Shown: positions 8,671 to 17,487 of the stretch, piece by piece
Numbering within the stretch: the stretch's first letter is position 1
Layout: every line of letters begins with the position of its first letter
From: Lachancea dasiensis
Taxonomy: Eukaryota; Ascomycota; Saccharomycetes; Saccharomycetales; Saccharomycetaceae
DNA: 64,000 nt
Assembly (NCBI GenBank): GCA_900074725.1
Contig: LT598455.1
Coordinates: 435,802-499,801, forward strand
Direction of reading: 5' to 3'
The notes under the pieces: model-generated
Seen by the model: the letters and a program-made list of their open reading frames with translations, nothing else
What the model was told of the DNA's origin: nothing
The model's database searches: none
Program-made: the position numbers and the translations under genes

Positions 8671-10470
8671 ATGAATCTCAACGATTTGCCCACCAGTTTG
8701 CTACACGAGGTGCTATCATTTTTACCACAGCAGGATCGTCTCAATGCCTGCTTGGTAAGCCGCAAGTTCAACAGAATTGCAATCAAGCTGTTGTATCGTA
8801 GGATATACCTTAACGATTCAAATGTGGTGAAAAGTGATATCATGAACTTGGCGATCAACTGGACCATCCTGTATGTGCCTAATCGGCTTCCTGAACAAGC
8901 AACTCGCCGTTTAGCGAACCGTAAACTCCAAAGTCTCATACGGACATTAAAGTCAAATGAGGCTGCCGTACAAGCAGTGGAGTGGGTTCGCATCAATTGG
9001 GATCTTGATCCTCAGGCGCAAAAGCTGTTGCTATCGGTAGTATGCAATGAAAGCAGATCGCTGCGTAGGTTGGAAAATGTAACAGACCCAAACTGTAACG
9101 ACATCATCGCGCGTGGTCTCATTTCTAGCCAGAAGCTCACGAGCTTTGACATGGCTCCTCCAAATCCAGATGCGGGCTCTGAGGTTGACCCATCCTATAT
9201 TCCAAATTTGAAGAAGTACCTGCAGCAACGAATCTCATCCAGAATTACATTTATGAACCTGTTCATCGACCCCCTTTTACTCTTCAAATATTTATATCCT
9301 TTAAGAGATAAGCTACAGGTGGTGGATCTTAAATTGCACTGGAGAGTTGAGTTTTATCCAGCTCACCATTTCCAGCATGAAATATCCAGGCGACCGATAA
9401 GCGTGCTTTCCGATGTTTTTGACACTAGAAGTCTAAAAGTTCTCACCATTGTTTCTTGGCACGAGTGCCTTTTATCAAGTGAGCGCAAGATGTTACACCA
9501 GTTCCAAGAGTTTACAAACGTCGAAGACCTATCCCTGATATCCATTGAACAAGAGACATCGCCGTTAGTTGGGCTTTTTGCCAAATTTAAGAGACTGAGA
9601 CGGCTCAAACTTGATTTCATCGAACAACAGTCTTCGCAATCAACTAAAGCCGAGATCTTCCTTGCCATATTACAGTGTTGTCGCGAGCTGGAATTTTTAG
9701 ATTTGCGCTTCGAGGGCCTGGATGCTCCTATAGTCGACGTGGAAAATGGGGAATTTAGATTGACGCAAAAATGCCACTGTAGCAATTGCATGAATGTTTT
9801 TGACTCGATTTTGCGCCAGAAGTTATTTTTATTTCCAGAGGATTATATTTTGACTGATTTTCGTGACATTTTAACCAAAGACATATTCCGAATGATTAGA
9901 TTCCACTGCCTGCTGCCTTATTCCAAGGCCTGTGATCACTATCCAAGTGTTAGGACGTGCGCCATGGACATGAACAAATTTGTTTCGCTAATGAATAACG
10001 ATCTTCGACTGTACAGAGCCAGCCGTTGCCAGCTGCTAAGAAATCCGATAGGGTCGCAGGGAGGTGGTGAGCACCAAAGAGACAATTTAAGGAGGCCAGC
10101 GAGTCCCACTAGTCCTGGCGAACTGGCAAATAGCGATGACGAGGGTGACTTTGTCGAACTGGTGTTACCTCATACGCTGCTGACTCGTCAAGACATAGTA
10201 GATTGTTATCATGCCCTCATTCATCACCACAGAAGAACGTACGTTGCACTGCTGACCCAATTTCCAAAACTGCAATTTCTGGTGTTGAATGACATCGCCA
10301 CGGTAGTGACGAATGAAATGGGTGAGCGAATCTTGCAGCCGGTATTCTATAATGAAAGGTTCATATCAAATTTGCATGGTTGGACGCAAAAGTGGAACGG
10401 CCGCCGGAGGTCCAAACCTTTTGTGGAAAAGGGTATTCAGGGAGATGGAATCGGCATCAAGACTAATTGA
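8671..10470 (+). CDS. DAS1: F-box protein Das1
   Basis: 599-residue homologue of Das1 (YJL149W; paralogue YDR131C), a putative substrate receptor of SCF ubiquitin ligases. An F-box lies right at the N-terminus (LNDLPTSLLHEVLSFLPQQDRLNACLVSRKF), which would bind Skp1. The rest is a leucine-rich, repeat-like region (for example LKVLTIVSW, RLRRLKLDF, LEFLDLRFEG) likely to recognise substrate, then a low-complexity acidic insert near residues 460-500 and a conserved C-terminal block around LTQFPKLQFLVLND. A cluster of cysteines (QKCHCSNCMNVF) near residue 370 could bind metal; this is inference. It converges on OAF3 with only 60 bp between stop codons. Confidence 0.88.
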   Translation: MNLNDLPTSLLHEVLSFLPQQDRLNACLVSRKFNRIAIKLLYRRIYLNDSNVVKSDIMNLAINWTILYVPNRLPEQATRRLANRKLQSLIRTLKSNEAAVQAVEWVRINWDLDPQAQKLLLSVVCNESRSLRRLENVTDPNCNDIIARGLISSQKLTSFDMAPPNPDAGSEVDPSYIPNLKKYLQQRISSRITFMNLFIDPLLLFKYLYPLRDKLQVVDLKLHWRVEFYPAHHFQHEISRRPISVLSDVFDTRSLKVLTIVSWHECLLSSERKMLHQFQEFTNVEDLSLISIEQETSPLVGLFAKFKRLRRLKLDFIEQQSSQSTKAEIFLAILQCCRELEFLDLRFEGLDAPIVDVENGEFRLTQKCHCSNCMNVFDSILRQKLFLFPEDYILTDFRDILTKDIFRMIRFHCLLPYSKACDHYPSVRTCAMDMNKFVSLMNNDLRLYRASRCQLLRNPIGSQGGGEHQRDNLRRPASPTSPGELANSDDEGDFVELVLPHTLLTRQDIVDCYHALIHHHRRTYVALLTQFPKLQFLVLNDIATVVTNEMGERILQPVFYNERFISNLHGWTQKWNGRRRSKPFVEKGIQGDGIGIKTN

Positions 10471-10530
10471 TGACATTTTGGCGAGTTTCCGACACATCAA
10501 GTTAAACGAGCAGTTGAATGTTATGATGTT

Positions 10531-12885
10531 CTATATCTCAGGCTCGAAAAACTTTAGGAACGTTAACGGGTCGTATTGCCCTGTCTCGTCGTTGCTCAAT
10601 ATATTGTAATCAAAATTGTCAAGTGCTGAAGGGATGGGGCTCACGTTATGTACAGAAGGTAAGTTTTTAACTTCCTGCAAAAATGGCGACGAAACTTTAT
10701 TAAAGAACGAGGCAAAAACGTCATAATCGTGGGCTGCGCAATCTTCAAAAAATGGCATGTACTTTCCATAGCTATCCATGTCAATATCAAAGGCAAACAG
10801 CTCTTTGTTGACATAGCAAGCGTCCCAAATGTCACTCGCGCTCTTAGGCCGCCCTTGGTTATAGTACAGCTTTTTGAAATTCTGGATTTGGTAGGGAAGG
10901 TTGTCTTCAAACGCCTCCTGCTTAGTTACTGGCGTAACAATGTATTCTAGAAGTGTTTCCCACGGATCCTTCTCATTGAGATATGACAACGTCTTAAAAA
11001 TTATTTTTGATCCAAAGAGCCTTCTGAAACTTTCATAATATTCTGTTCCCCAGTGTTTGAAATAGGTCGAAAATATGCTCTCTAGGTATTGCATCAGGAT
11101 TTTTTTCGTGTTGGATTCTGTCGATCGACCCGATCGAAGAATAATAGAGGGTAGAATCGCCCCAACCATGCTAAACGCGAGTTCTACAATTTTATTTGTG
11201 TAGAATCTGGTAGATTGCAAATATTCCCTACTATGGGCTAAGTAGTGTTCACAAAGGTTGATAATCTTCAATATTGCTGCCATCAAATTGGGCATACACT
11301 CTTGAAATTGTTCAGGGTCTCCACTCAACTCGCAGTTAATGAGTCGGGCATGCTCAACCGATAACTCCAGTAGGTTGATCGTGATTGTCAACTCTAGCGC
11401 CAAGGCCGCGTGTGTCTCCTTTTCCTTCATGTCCACATTGAGGGTTCGCTTTAAAAGTGTAGATAATCTCATCACCGAATCATAATTCACAGCAGAGGGA
11501 TCGTTGCTGATTGCAGTTGCTAGCTTTTGCATCAAATTATCGTATTTGGCGGTGTAGAGTCTAAGATGCTGTAAGCCGTCGTTAGGAATCCTCATGGTGG
11601 AATTTACCAGGCAAGGCAAGCCAGTAAGCAGACTGGCTTTACGATCCCAATGCAAGACAACCGCCCAAAGTCGCTGGTACTCTTTGGGGTCCTGGGAAAA
11701 AATTGATTGTGACGGACCGAAGTTTATATCTCCAACGAGTTTTGTTGGGTGTTGGAAACAGTGCCAGCCTATTCCTAAACTATTACAAGCAGCCACAATC
11801 ATCCCCATGAGCATAGCACTTTGTTGAAGATACTCTCCGTCTCCGTCATCTGGTGCACACCACTGGTAAAACCTCAGTAACATCATGCTTTGCAAACGGA
11901 TGAGAGAGCATTTTCTCAAGTTGTCATGCCGATATATACAATGGTTGGCAACAGAGATAAATTCATCAGTGTTGATTGTTTTCACGATAGAGTATTTTGA
12001 GCGTTCCACCGACGAGAAACTTATGGACATATGAACGAGGCAGGTGATTAGCAGCAGAATACTGTAATATGCGTAGTCGTCAACTTCTAGCTTCTTTGGG
12101 GGTTCCGCATTGATGTATCTTAGATAAAAAGATTCCAGACCGCTTGTTAGATGACCAAGGTCAAAAATGGGACACAGTTCTGATACATTCTCAACGTAAT
12201 AGGGCATCACGCTTTGAAAAAAGATATCAGCATCTGGCAAAGAATTGAGGGGCAGGTTTTCGTCAGTCCATGAGTGAAAGCGATTCTTTCGATATCTTCC
12301 AAATTTGTCGAACAGATGCTTACACATTTCTTTATGCTTCGACGTCAAGGTACTTTCGGCATCCACGGCTTGTTCTTCCAATTGCTTGATGTGGCGCATT
12401 GATCTTGGCAAACATTCCGTCGACTGTTCGCCATCATTCTTTTTTGAAACAGAGGACGGTTGGGCGTCCGGCTGGGAGGATGATTTGGGCAATTTGCCTA
12501 CCCTTCTCGGCGGCGCACACACAATATCAAGTATTTGCAAATAAACATCTCTTTTCTTTGCGGCGCCAACCGTGAACGGAGCAAGATAAGTTGTTCCAGA
12601 CCTCTTGCGCTTGATTACATTACCAGACGATACCATGTCTATAGAGAGGTTTTCATGTTGCGGAAAAAAGTCATCCAAATTCGGCAAAATTTCTTGGTGC
12701 ATTCCAGACTTTGAGTCCGTTACGTAGTAACATGAACTCTCTAGCCCAGCTTTGACACATGAACTGCACGCTGGTTTCCCTCTGTCACATTTACTCTTTC
12801 GATTTCGGCAATTCGTACAAACAAGTGTCTGGCGACGCCGTTTCTTCGTGGCAAGCACCGGACCAACTTCTGCCCTTTTGACCAT
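10531..12885 (-). CDS. OAF3: Zn2Cys6 transcription factor Oaf3
   Basis: 784-residue fungal binuclear zinc-cluster regulator. The cluster (CTNCRNRKSKC, then CSSC and a last Cys, spacing CX2CX6CX6CX2CX8C) lies near residues 20-50 after a basic stretch KKRRRQ. A long fungal-specific middle homology region follows (for example LRKCSLIRLQSMMLLRFYQWC and LWAVVLHWDRKASLLTGLPCLVN). In S. cerevisiae Oaf3 (YKR064W) negatively regulates oleate-responsive genes; here that role is inferred from orthology and position. The frame is open further upstream to 12951 from a GTG, but the first ATG is at 12885 and directly precedes the basic zinc-cluster N-terminus. It is divergent from LAS1, as in S. cerevisiae. 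Confidence 0.9.
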   Translation of the reverse strand: MVKRAEVGPVLATKKRRRQTLVCTNCRNRKSKCDRGKPACSSCVKAGLESSCYYVTDSKSGMHQEILPNLDDFFPQHENLSIDMVSSGNVIKRKRSGTTYLAPFTVGAAKKRDVYLQILDIVCAPPRRVGKLPKSSSQPDAQPSSVSKKNDGEQSTECLPRSMRHIKQLEEQAVDAESTLTSKHKEMCKHLFDKFGRYRKNRFHSWTDENLPLNSLPDADIFFQSVMPYYVENVSELCPIFDLGHLTSGLESFYLRYINAEPPKKLEVDDYAYYSILLLITCLVHMSISFSSVERSKYSIVKTINTDEFISVANHCIYRHDNLRKCSLIRLQSMMLLRFYQWCAPDDGDGEYLQQSAMLMGMIVAACNSLGIGWHCFQHPTKLVGDINFGPSQSIFSQDPKEYQRLWAVVLHWDRKASLLTGLPCLVNSTMRIPNDGLQHLRLYTAKYDNLMQKLATAISNDPSAVNYDSVMRLSTLLKRTLNVDMKEKETHAALALELTITINLLELSVEHARLINCELSGDPEQFQECMPNLMAAILKIINLCEHYLAHSREYLQSTRFYTNKIVELAFSMVGAILPSIILRSGRSTESNTKKILMQYLESIFSTYFKHWGTEYYESFRRLFGSKIIFKTLSYLNEKDPWETLLEYIVTPVTKQEAFEDNLPYQIQNFKKLYYNQGRPKSASDIWDACYVNKELFAFDIDMDSYGKYMPFFEDCAAHDYDVFASFFNKVSSPFLQEVKNLPSVHNVSPIPSALDNFDYNILSNDETGQYDPLTFLKFFEPEI

Positions 12886-13064
12886 AGCTATTTGAAGCCT
12901 CAGTAGCTCTATAATTGACCTATCGGAGCCTCTGTGCACGTAGGTCCTCACTTTTTGATGTTCCCAGCAGTTTCTAGTGTTCTGTGATCGACCTTTTTAT
13001 TTATCTATTTATTTTCATATACCCATGTCGATGAGCTTAACAGTATAGTTCCAACAACAAAGAT
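12886..13064. promoter_or_regulatory. Shared OAF3/LAS1 promoter with PAC-like element
   Basis: 179 bp between two divergent start codons must serve both genes. CGATGAGCT at 13029-13037, 28 bp before the LAS1 ATG, matches the PAC element bound by Tod6/Dot6 in ribosome-biogenesis promoters. It is unusually close to the start, so it may instead lie in the 5' leader. Confidence 0.45.
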
Positions 13065-14450
13065 ATGTATGAATGCGAGCCTCGTATCACTCCGTGGCGG
13101 TTTGATAAAGATTTAGATGAACTCTGTAGCCTTTTTTATCCCGGGAAATTTGAACTGCCAGATTCACGACGCGATGGGGTGATCAAGGTAAACTGTTGGT
13201 CTAGCAGAGGGCCATATATGCCTCATACCGTCGAGTCAACAGCGCACCTTACAGATGCAACATTGTCCGATGAGCAGGGATTACTCAGTGATATACCTCT
13301 GCAACTCAGTTATACGATGGCGATAATCAGGTTTGTGAATGGTCTACTGGACCCAACGCAGCAGTCGCAGTTCGCTATCCCATTACACATTTTAGCGGAG
13401 CGCATGGGACTACCTTCGTGGTTTGTGGAGTTAAGACACTGTGGCACACATGAGCGGGAAATGCCAAGTCTGGAAATGCTGCGCATGGCGGCCGATAGGG
13501 CGTTGGAATGGCTCTGGGACAACTACTGGAATGCTAAAGTGGAAGAAGTTGATGATGAAAAAGCGCACGATGAACCTTCGACACCGGACATCGCTGTTGA
13601 CTCCGTTGCCTTGGACCGGCTTATGAAAAGGATACCGTCGGTCACGAACGTAATGCTCGATAATCCAGGACTGTGGAAACGCCAACGGGTATCTTCAAAG
13701 TTCTCAGGCGACAGTGGCTCGCAAGAACCCAGCTCCAAGAAGGCGAAACGGGAAGAGCCTCCTGAACAAAAATTAGAAACCTTTATTCTTTTGGCGAAAG
13801 ACGCCTGGAAAAGTTGTAGAAATAAGCCAGACATGTTTCTAGAGAAATTGGTACGAAAATACAAGCCTCGGTCCAACGAGGTCCTGGAAGTTCTGGCGCA
13901 TCGTATTCAACCCTTTGGATTTGAACTGAGCAGATGGGTATTGGAGAATTACGACCTAACTTTGAAGACTGGGTCCAGCCCGCTACGAGAAATTTTTGAT
14001 GGGCAACAACTGAAAGGCTTTATGTCGCAGGTATGTGAACACGCCTTGGATGGAAAGAAGATAATTTCAAGCTGGGACGATTGGTCCGAACTGCTGCGGG
14101 AGAATGCCAATTGGATTTCCTTGCTTATCATGGACGCCTGCGACCTTGAAACTTCTAACATGGGCGACAAATTCCGGAAACGACACAGCTCGGCTATCGA
14201 GGAGTTCGGCACTCTTCATAGACGCCTTCAAAGTTGCGTTGTGAAATCAGAACTTACAATGTACCAACTTGCGAGCGTGCCAGACAAAAGTGCAGCCCGC
14301 ACAGACGCTGCAGTCGAAACAACGAGAAACGAGAGCCCTGCAAGCGAAATACTGCGAGATTTGCAAGACTTGAAGCGATCCAGCAGGCGCCAAGTCTACC
14401 GCTGGGAAACGGTAGCGCAATGGACGCCGCGTCCCTTCGGCCAACTGTAG
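13065..14450 (+). CDS. LAS1: Las1, ITS2 endoribonuclease subunit
   Basis: 461-residue homologue of Las1 (S. cerevisiae 502), the HEPN nuclease that with the kinase Grc3 cuts the ITS2 spacer of pre-rRNA at C2 during 60S maturation in the nucleolus. The N-terminal HEPN domain carries the catalytic RHxxxH-type motif RHCGTHE (Arg124, His129), where S. cerevisiae has RHWGTH. The flanks are strongly conserved (IRFVNGLLDPTQQSQFAIPLH before it, LPSWFVELRH into it). The C-terminus ends in WxPRPFGQL, matching the Grc3-binding WKPKPFGVL tail. The middle is variable and contains a basic KKAKRE stretch. It starts at the first ATG of the conserved PRITPW block. Confidence 0.96.
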   Translation: MYECEPRITPWRFDKDLDELCSLFYPGKFELPDSRRDGVIKVNCWSSRGPYMPHTVESTAHLTDATLSDEQGLLSDIPLQLSYTMAIIRFVNGLLDPTQQSQFAIPLHILAERMGLPSWFVELRHCGTHEREMPSLEMLRMAADRALEWLWDNYWNAKVEEVDDEKAHDEPSTPDIAVDSVALDRLMKRIPSVTNVMLDNPGLWKRQRVSSKFSGDSGSQEPSSKKAKREEPPEQKLETFILLAKDAWKSCRNKPDMFLEKLVRKYKPRSNEVLEVLAHRIQPFGFELSRWVLENYDLTLKTGSSPLREIFDGQQLKGFMSQVCEHALDGKKIISSWDDWSELLRENANWISLLIMDACDLETSNMGDKFRKRHSSAIEEFGTLHRRLQSCVVKSELTMYQLASVPDKSAARTDAAVETTRNESPASEILRDLQDLKRSSRRQVYRWETVAQWTPRPFGQL

Positions 14451-14516
14451 ATAGAAAGGTATAATATACAGCATGTGTGTACCAATGGCATTGGAAATCA
14501 CGAGATACAAGACCAA

Positions 14517-14517
<1 letters not shown>

Positions 14518-14550
<33 letters not shown>
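14518..14550. repeat. (CTA)11 trinucleotide repeat
   Basis: 33 bp of perfect CTA repeats, read as TAG on the minus strand. It sits just 3' of the U14 snoRNA gene and 68 bp past the LAS1 stop. Confidence 0.95.
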
Positions 14551-14551
<1 letters not shown>

Positions 14552-14576
14552 CAAAACTACTTTGTTTTCACAAACA

Positions 14577-14703
14577 TGCACTCAGACATCCTAGGAAGGT
14601 CTCAAGAATGAGCGGTCAACGTGAGCACTATACGATGGGTTCGTTGGCGTACTCCTACCGTGGAAACTGCGAATGTAAGGAACCAGTTTTTCATCACCGT
14701 GCA
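14577..14703 (-). ncRNA. SNR128: U14 box C/D snoRNA (snR128)
   Basis: 127-nt U14, needed for 18S rRNA processing and for methylation of 18S. Read on the minus strand, the gene has box C TGATGA (14696-14691), box D CTGA (14585-14582) and a perfect terminal stem TGCAC (14703-14699) with GTGCA (14581-14577). Domain A, ATTCGCAGTTTCC (14674-14662), is the exact complement of the 18S segment GGAAACUGCGAAU. The following CACGGTAGGAGTACG, the GAACCCATCG block and GTTGACCGCTC match yeast U14 closely. The length equals that of S. cerevisiae U14 (126 nt). The position, minus strand beside a plus-strand RPA34, repeats the S. cerevisiae snR190-snR128-RPA34 arrangement. The partner snR190 was not recognised with confidence. 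Confidence 0.95.
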
Positions 14704-15778
14704 CGTTTGTGACGACCGAGAATCGATCGACGTTTCCCTCTACGCGCATAGCAAGCGCTGCCTTGGAAGATCATAATTGTGTCCGCCGGATAAATGCATA
14801 CCATCATGTGACAGTCACGAGGCTAGTATGCGCTTAAGCAGGCGACCAAAACTTCAGCTCAGCTGTTGTTTGGATGCAGGGTTTTCTCACAGACGTTCGG
14901 CATTCAGCACTTCTCTAAATCGTTCGTTTCTTGGAGGCTCGGACACTTGAATATAGTAGCTCGCCTTTTTGAAGGGCGAGCCACTGGCAAGAAAAGCGAA
15001 TACAGCCGGTAAACCGGCTGCGTCGCGTGGTAGAACCCCATATCGTCATGGTCGAATCGGACTGGGAAAGAAGAAAGACCGTTATCGTCACGGCCACCAT
15101 TGAGAAGCGAGCCCACAGAGAAGTACACGCCTATCTGTCTGGACCAACACCACAAACAACACTAGCGTCAGTTTTGCACAACCGTCTTCCAAAGTATGCA
15201 CTCAGCCTTGAGTACAGCAGCAAGAGAAACGGAAGAATCCTTACCGTAGGCGTAGCTGACGCCTACGATAGTTCTTGACTTTTCTTGTGGAATGGTTACA
15301 GGAAGGTCTTGAGAAGTTGTATTTCTCGCTCTTTATATATGTGAAAAATTCTTATGGGTGGGCCGGATAACTAGGGCTATTTTCGTGTGAGGGTGATGTG
15401 AAAAGTTTTTAGTATTCGTCTAAAGAGAAAACCGCAGGGTTGGAGCCTCCGAAGAGGGTGCGTATACGCTGGCCCAAGGCCACTACGTCGAAGGAGTTCT
15501 CAAAATGCTAGCTCTCTTCAAAACACAACGAAGTGGAATTTTCCGTGTAACGGTTCCGGTATCTTACTGGTCATTGTATACGTCTGTGACGCTGTCACCA
15601 CTGTTTTTAAACATTTTTCGCTTGTTTTAGACTGAGTAAACAACACATTGAGCGGCACTTGCTTCTTTCCCCGTGTGGCCAGCGTCGATTATTCCAAACG
15701 CTCCGAAGTAGCCGATGTCGTACATCTCTCCATGTGTATATTAACTTTCTTGAGCACCTCCCTCGTATACAGTGCTTT
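14704..15778. other. Upstream region of U14 with three perfect hairpins; snR190 expected
   Basis: About 1.1 kb that should hold the snoRNA promoter and, by analogy with S. cerevisiae, snR190 and RNase III (Rnt1) processing sites. Three inverted repeats stand out: GCTCGCC/GGCGAGC with a 9-nt loop (14959-14981), CAGCCGGTAAACCGGCTG (15003-15020), and CGTAGGCGT/ACGCCTACG with a 5-nt loop (15245-15267). None has an obvious AGNN tetraloop. No canonical TGATGA box C other than that of U14 is present on the minus strand. Confidence 0.5.
15048..15278 (+). CDS. Small ORF, 76 codons, unknown
   Basis: ATG-initiated frame in the gap between U14 and RPA34. It begins MVESDWERRKTVIVTATIEK and ends ILTVGVADAYDSS. 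I do not recognise it. There is no signal peptide or membrane segment; it alternates strand-like (TVIVTATI, ALSLEY, GRILTVGV) and helix-like (KRAHREVHAYL) stretches, so a small alpha/beta fold is conceivable. Against it being a gene: S. cerevisiae has nothing at this place, the frame ends in a 9-bp hairpin (15245-15267), and the opposite strand is where snR190 should lie. Confidence 0.22.
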   Translation: MVESDWERRKTVIVTATIEKRAHREVHAYLSGPTPQTTLASVLHNRLPKYALSLEYSSKRNGRILTVGVADAYDSS

Positions 15779-15827
15779 TGAAAAATTTAGACCATCTCGA
15801 ATTATCGTCATGTATGTGCGATGAGCT
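15779..15827 (+). promoter_or_regulatory. RPA34: RPA34 promoter: RRPE plus PAC
   Basis: TGAAAAATTT (RRPE, 15779-15788) followed 29 bp later by GCGATGAGCT (PAC, 15818-15827), which ends 47 bp before the RPA34 ATG. PAC was named for Pol I and III subunit genes, so the match is in the expected context. Confidence 0.75.
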
Positions 15828-15874
15828 AGCTGGGTCTGGCGTTAGAGACCGGTAAGACACGCTACGGATTGGCT

Positions 15875-16378
15875 ATGCTTGAGACGATTGCCGGTGTGGA
15901 CACTGCTGGTTACAAGAAGTGCAAAGATCTAGCTTCCTTTGAGGCTGCAGGCAAGGAGGTATGGCTTATAAGGGCACCTCGCCAGTTGGATGTGAGCCAA
16001 CTCAAGAGCTTGCCGGTTGATTTCACGGGAGAGGGCCGTGCGACTTTTGAGCATGATGGTGTGACATTTGATGTCCGGGAGGATCTACAAGATGATGGCT
16101 CTGGGCTATCCGTGCTTGTCCCCACCGATAAGCACACTCTGACGAGCGGAACGGGAGTCAATCGGATATTCGCGATCAGCGAAACCGTTGATCTGGAACA
16201 ACGGGCAGAAACCTCAAAGCGCCGCCTCTCGGACACTGGGTCCGCGCTACTAGCTTCGCCCGAAACCAAAAAGCATAAGAAGGATAAGAAGGACAAGAAA
16301 GACAAGAAAGACAAGAAGGAGAAGAAAGAAAAGAAAGACAAGAAGGAAAAGAGAGAAAAGAAGCATAAGCACGCCTAA
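15875..16378 (+). CDS. RPA34: RNA polymerase I subunit A34.5
   Basis: 167-residue homologue of Rpa34, which dimerises with Rpa49 in Pol I (TFIIF-like module) and helps initiation and elongation of rDNA. Recognised by the core (GYKKCKDL, then EVWLIRAPRQLDVSQLKSLPVDF, where S. cerevisiae has VWLIKFPSNVDISKLKSLPVDF), by IFAISETVDL, and by the lysine-rich tail of KKDKKDKK repeats ending KKHKHA. The start is the ATG at 15875; a TTG two codons earlier keeps the frame open but a stop lies just upstream. The protein is shorter than the 233 residues of S. cerevisiae: the acidic N-terminal extension is missing and the middle is compact. PAC and RRPE lie immediately upstream. It converges on TFA2. Confidence 0.92.
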   Translation: MLETIAGVDTAGYKKCKDLASFEAAGKEVWLIRAPRQLDVSQLKSLPVDFTGEGRATFEHDGVTFDVREDLQDDGSGLSVLVPTDKHTLTSGTGVNRIFAISETVDLEQRAETSKRRLSDTGSALLASPETKKHKKDKKDKKDKKDKKEKKEKKDKKEKREKKHKHA

Positions 16379-16620
16379 TCCACCGCCTCGGTTAACCGCA
16401 TACATAGTGTTTTGTACCATAGATAGCTAAGCTTTTTGACCACTCGTCACCAAACAGTGGTCCTGACACCTTGGCAGCGGGCCCCAAATGCCAAACTTGC
16501 ACACACGCAATGCCTTGTATACTGGTGAGAACTGACTTAAGTAGTGAGTGTATGTAAATTGCTAGCTGCTACGCATTCAGCCGACAGAGAATGCAACTGG
16601 ATAGCTCGCGGAAGCATAAA

Positions 16621-17487
16621 CTAGGCCCGATCCGAATAGTCCCTGAGGATGCCTGCCATATGTGTATTCGTAATTTTACCCTTGCGTTGTTTTCTTTTCT
16701 TGATCTCAACGCGAGTGGATTGCCGTTTTACCGTAGCTGGATCCACACTTGCAGGCTTGAGTCCCAAGTCCTGCAGTTTGCGCGGCAGCTCTCCACGCTG
16801 CGGCAGCTTGCAGTTCTCCCACATCTTCACGAAGTCGTCGTCCACGTTTCCCAAAGACCCTCCAAAATTATACCAAACAAACCTGGGTTGGTTATCCTTC
16901 TTCGTGCGCAAAACCAGCACTCGGTTTTTGTTTTCCAGCTCGTCTATCACCTCAGTGCACTGTGGCCAGCCGTCTTTCAACTCTTTGCAAGATATACCTT
17001 TGAATGTCACTTGTGCTCGCAGCAATTGCAACAGTTCTTCTGCTGAATGTACATCATAGATAGACACATACTGGAGTGTATTCAGCTTCGGATCGAATTT
17101 GATCTTATTGATGTTTTTCAGTAGAGGAATTACATTGTTCTCTGGCGCCAGCGACAGATACGATTCGATCTGCTCGATAGGCACTGCTTCGCCGCGTTCC
17201 TGGATGTATTCTGTAGCCAATAAAAGCTTGGTGGACAAATGTGTACCACTCAAACTCTGCTCTGGCACAGCCGCTGCTGCCGTTGCCGTTGCCGCTGCCG
17301 TTGCCGTTGCCGCTGCCGTTGCCACAGATGCCTCTGTTTTCTTCACTTTCTTCGGCACAGGGCTCTCTTCTTTGAGAGTGCGTTTCTTTACATCATTTTC
17401 CAATCCCTTCGTCGCTACCGGGGTGGGCACTCTGACCTTATCTTTGAAAGCATTAAGGTTTGCCAATAGAGGATCACTGCTATTCAT
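16621..17487 (-). CDS. TFA2: TFIIE small subunit Tfa2
   Basis: 288-residue homologue (S. cerevisiae 328) of the TFIIE beta subunit, which with Tfa1 recruits and regulates TFIIH at Pol II promoters. It begins MNSSDPLLANLNAFKDKV, the same as the yeast DPLLANLNAFKSKV N-terminus, which fixes the start at 17487. Conserved winged-helix blocks follow: TKLLLATEYIQERGEAV, YDVHSAEELLQLLRAQVTFKG, SCKELKDGWPQC and RKLQDLGLKPASVDPAT. The tail KRKQRKGKITNTHMAGILRDYS is nearly invariant. The linker between the N-terminus and the first winged helix is replaced by an Ala/Thr/Val run encoded by a GCN/ACN repeat. It converges on RPA34. Confidence 0.97.
   Translation of the reverse strand: MNSSDPLLANLNAFKDKVRVPTPVATKGLENDVKKRTLKEESPVPKKVKKTEASVATAAATATAAATATAAAAVPEQSLSGTHLSTKLLLATEYIQERGEAVPIEQIESYLSLAPENNVIPLLKNINKIKFDPKLNTLQYVSIYDVHSAEELLQLLRAQVTFKGISCKELKDGWPQCTEVIDELENKNRVLVLRTKKDNQPRFVWYNFGGSLGNVDDDFVKMWENCKLPQRGELPRKLQDLGLKPASVDPATVKRQSTRVEIKKRKQRKGKITNTHMAGILRDYSDRA
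17270..17323 (-). repeat. TFA2: In-frame alanine/threonine codon repeat in TFA2
   Basis: About 54 bp of alternating GCAACG and GCAGCG hexamers (minus strand) that encode an Ala-Thr-Ala tract of roughly 22 residues in the variable linker of Tfa2. Units are near-identical at the DNA level, so this looks like a recent coding minisatellite and not conserved sequence. Confidence 0.85.

Noticed and set aside
16621-17064. Long plus-strand frames antisense to TFA2, and similar shadow frames over VPS35, OAF3, DYN1 and TRM2
   Set aside because: They mirror the codon structure of strongly conserved genes on the other strand and have no recognisable domains.
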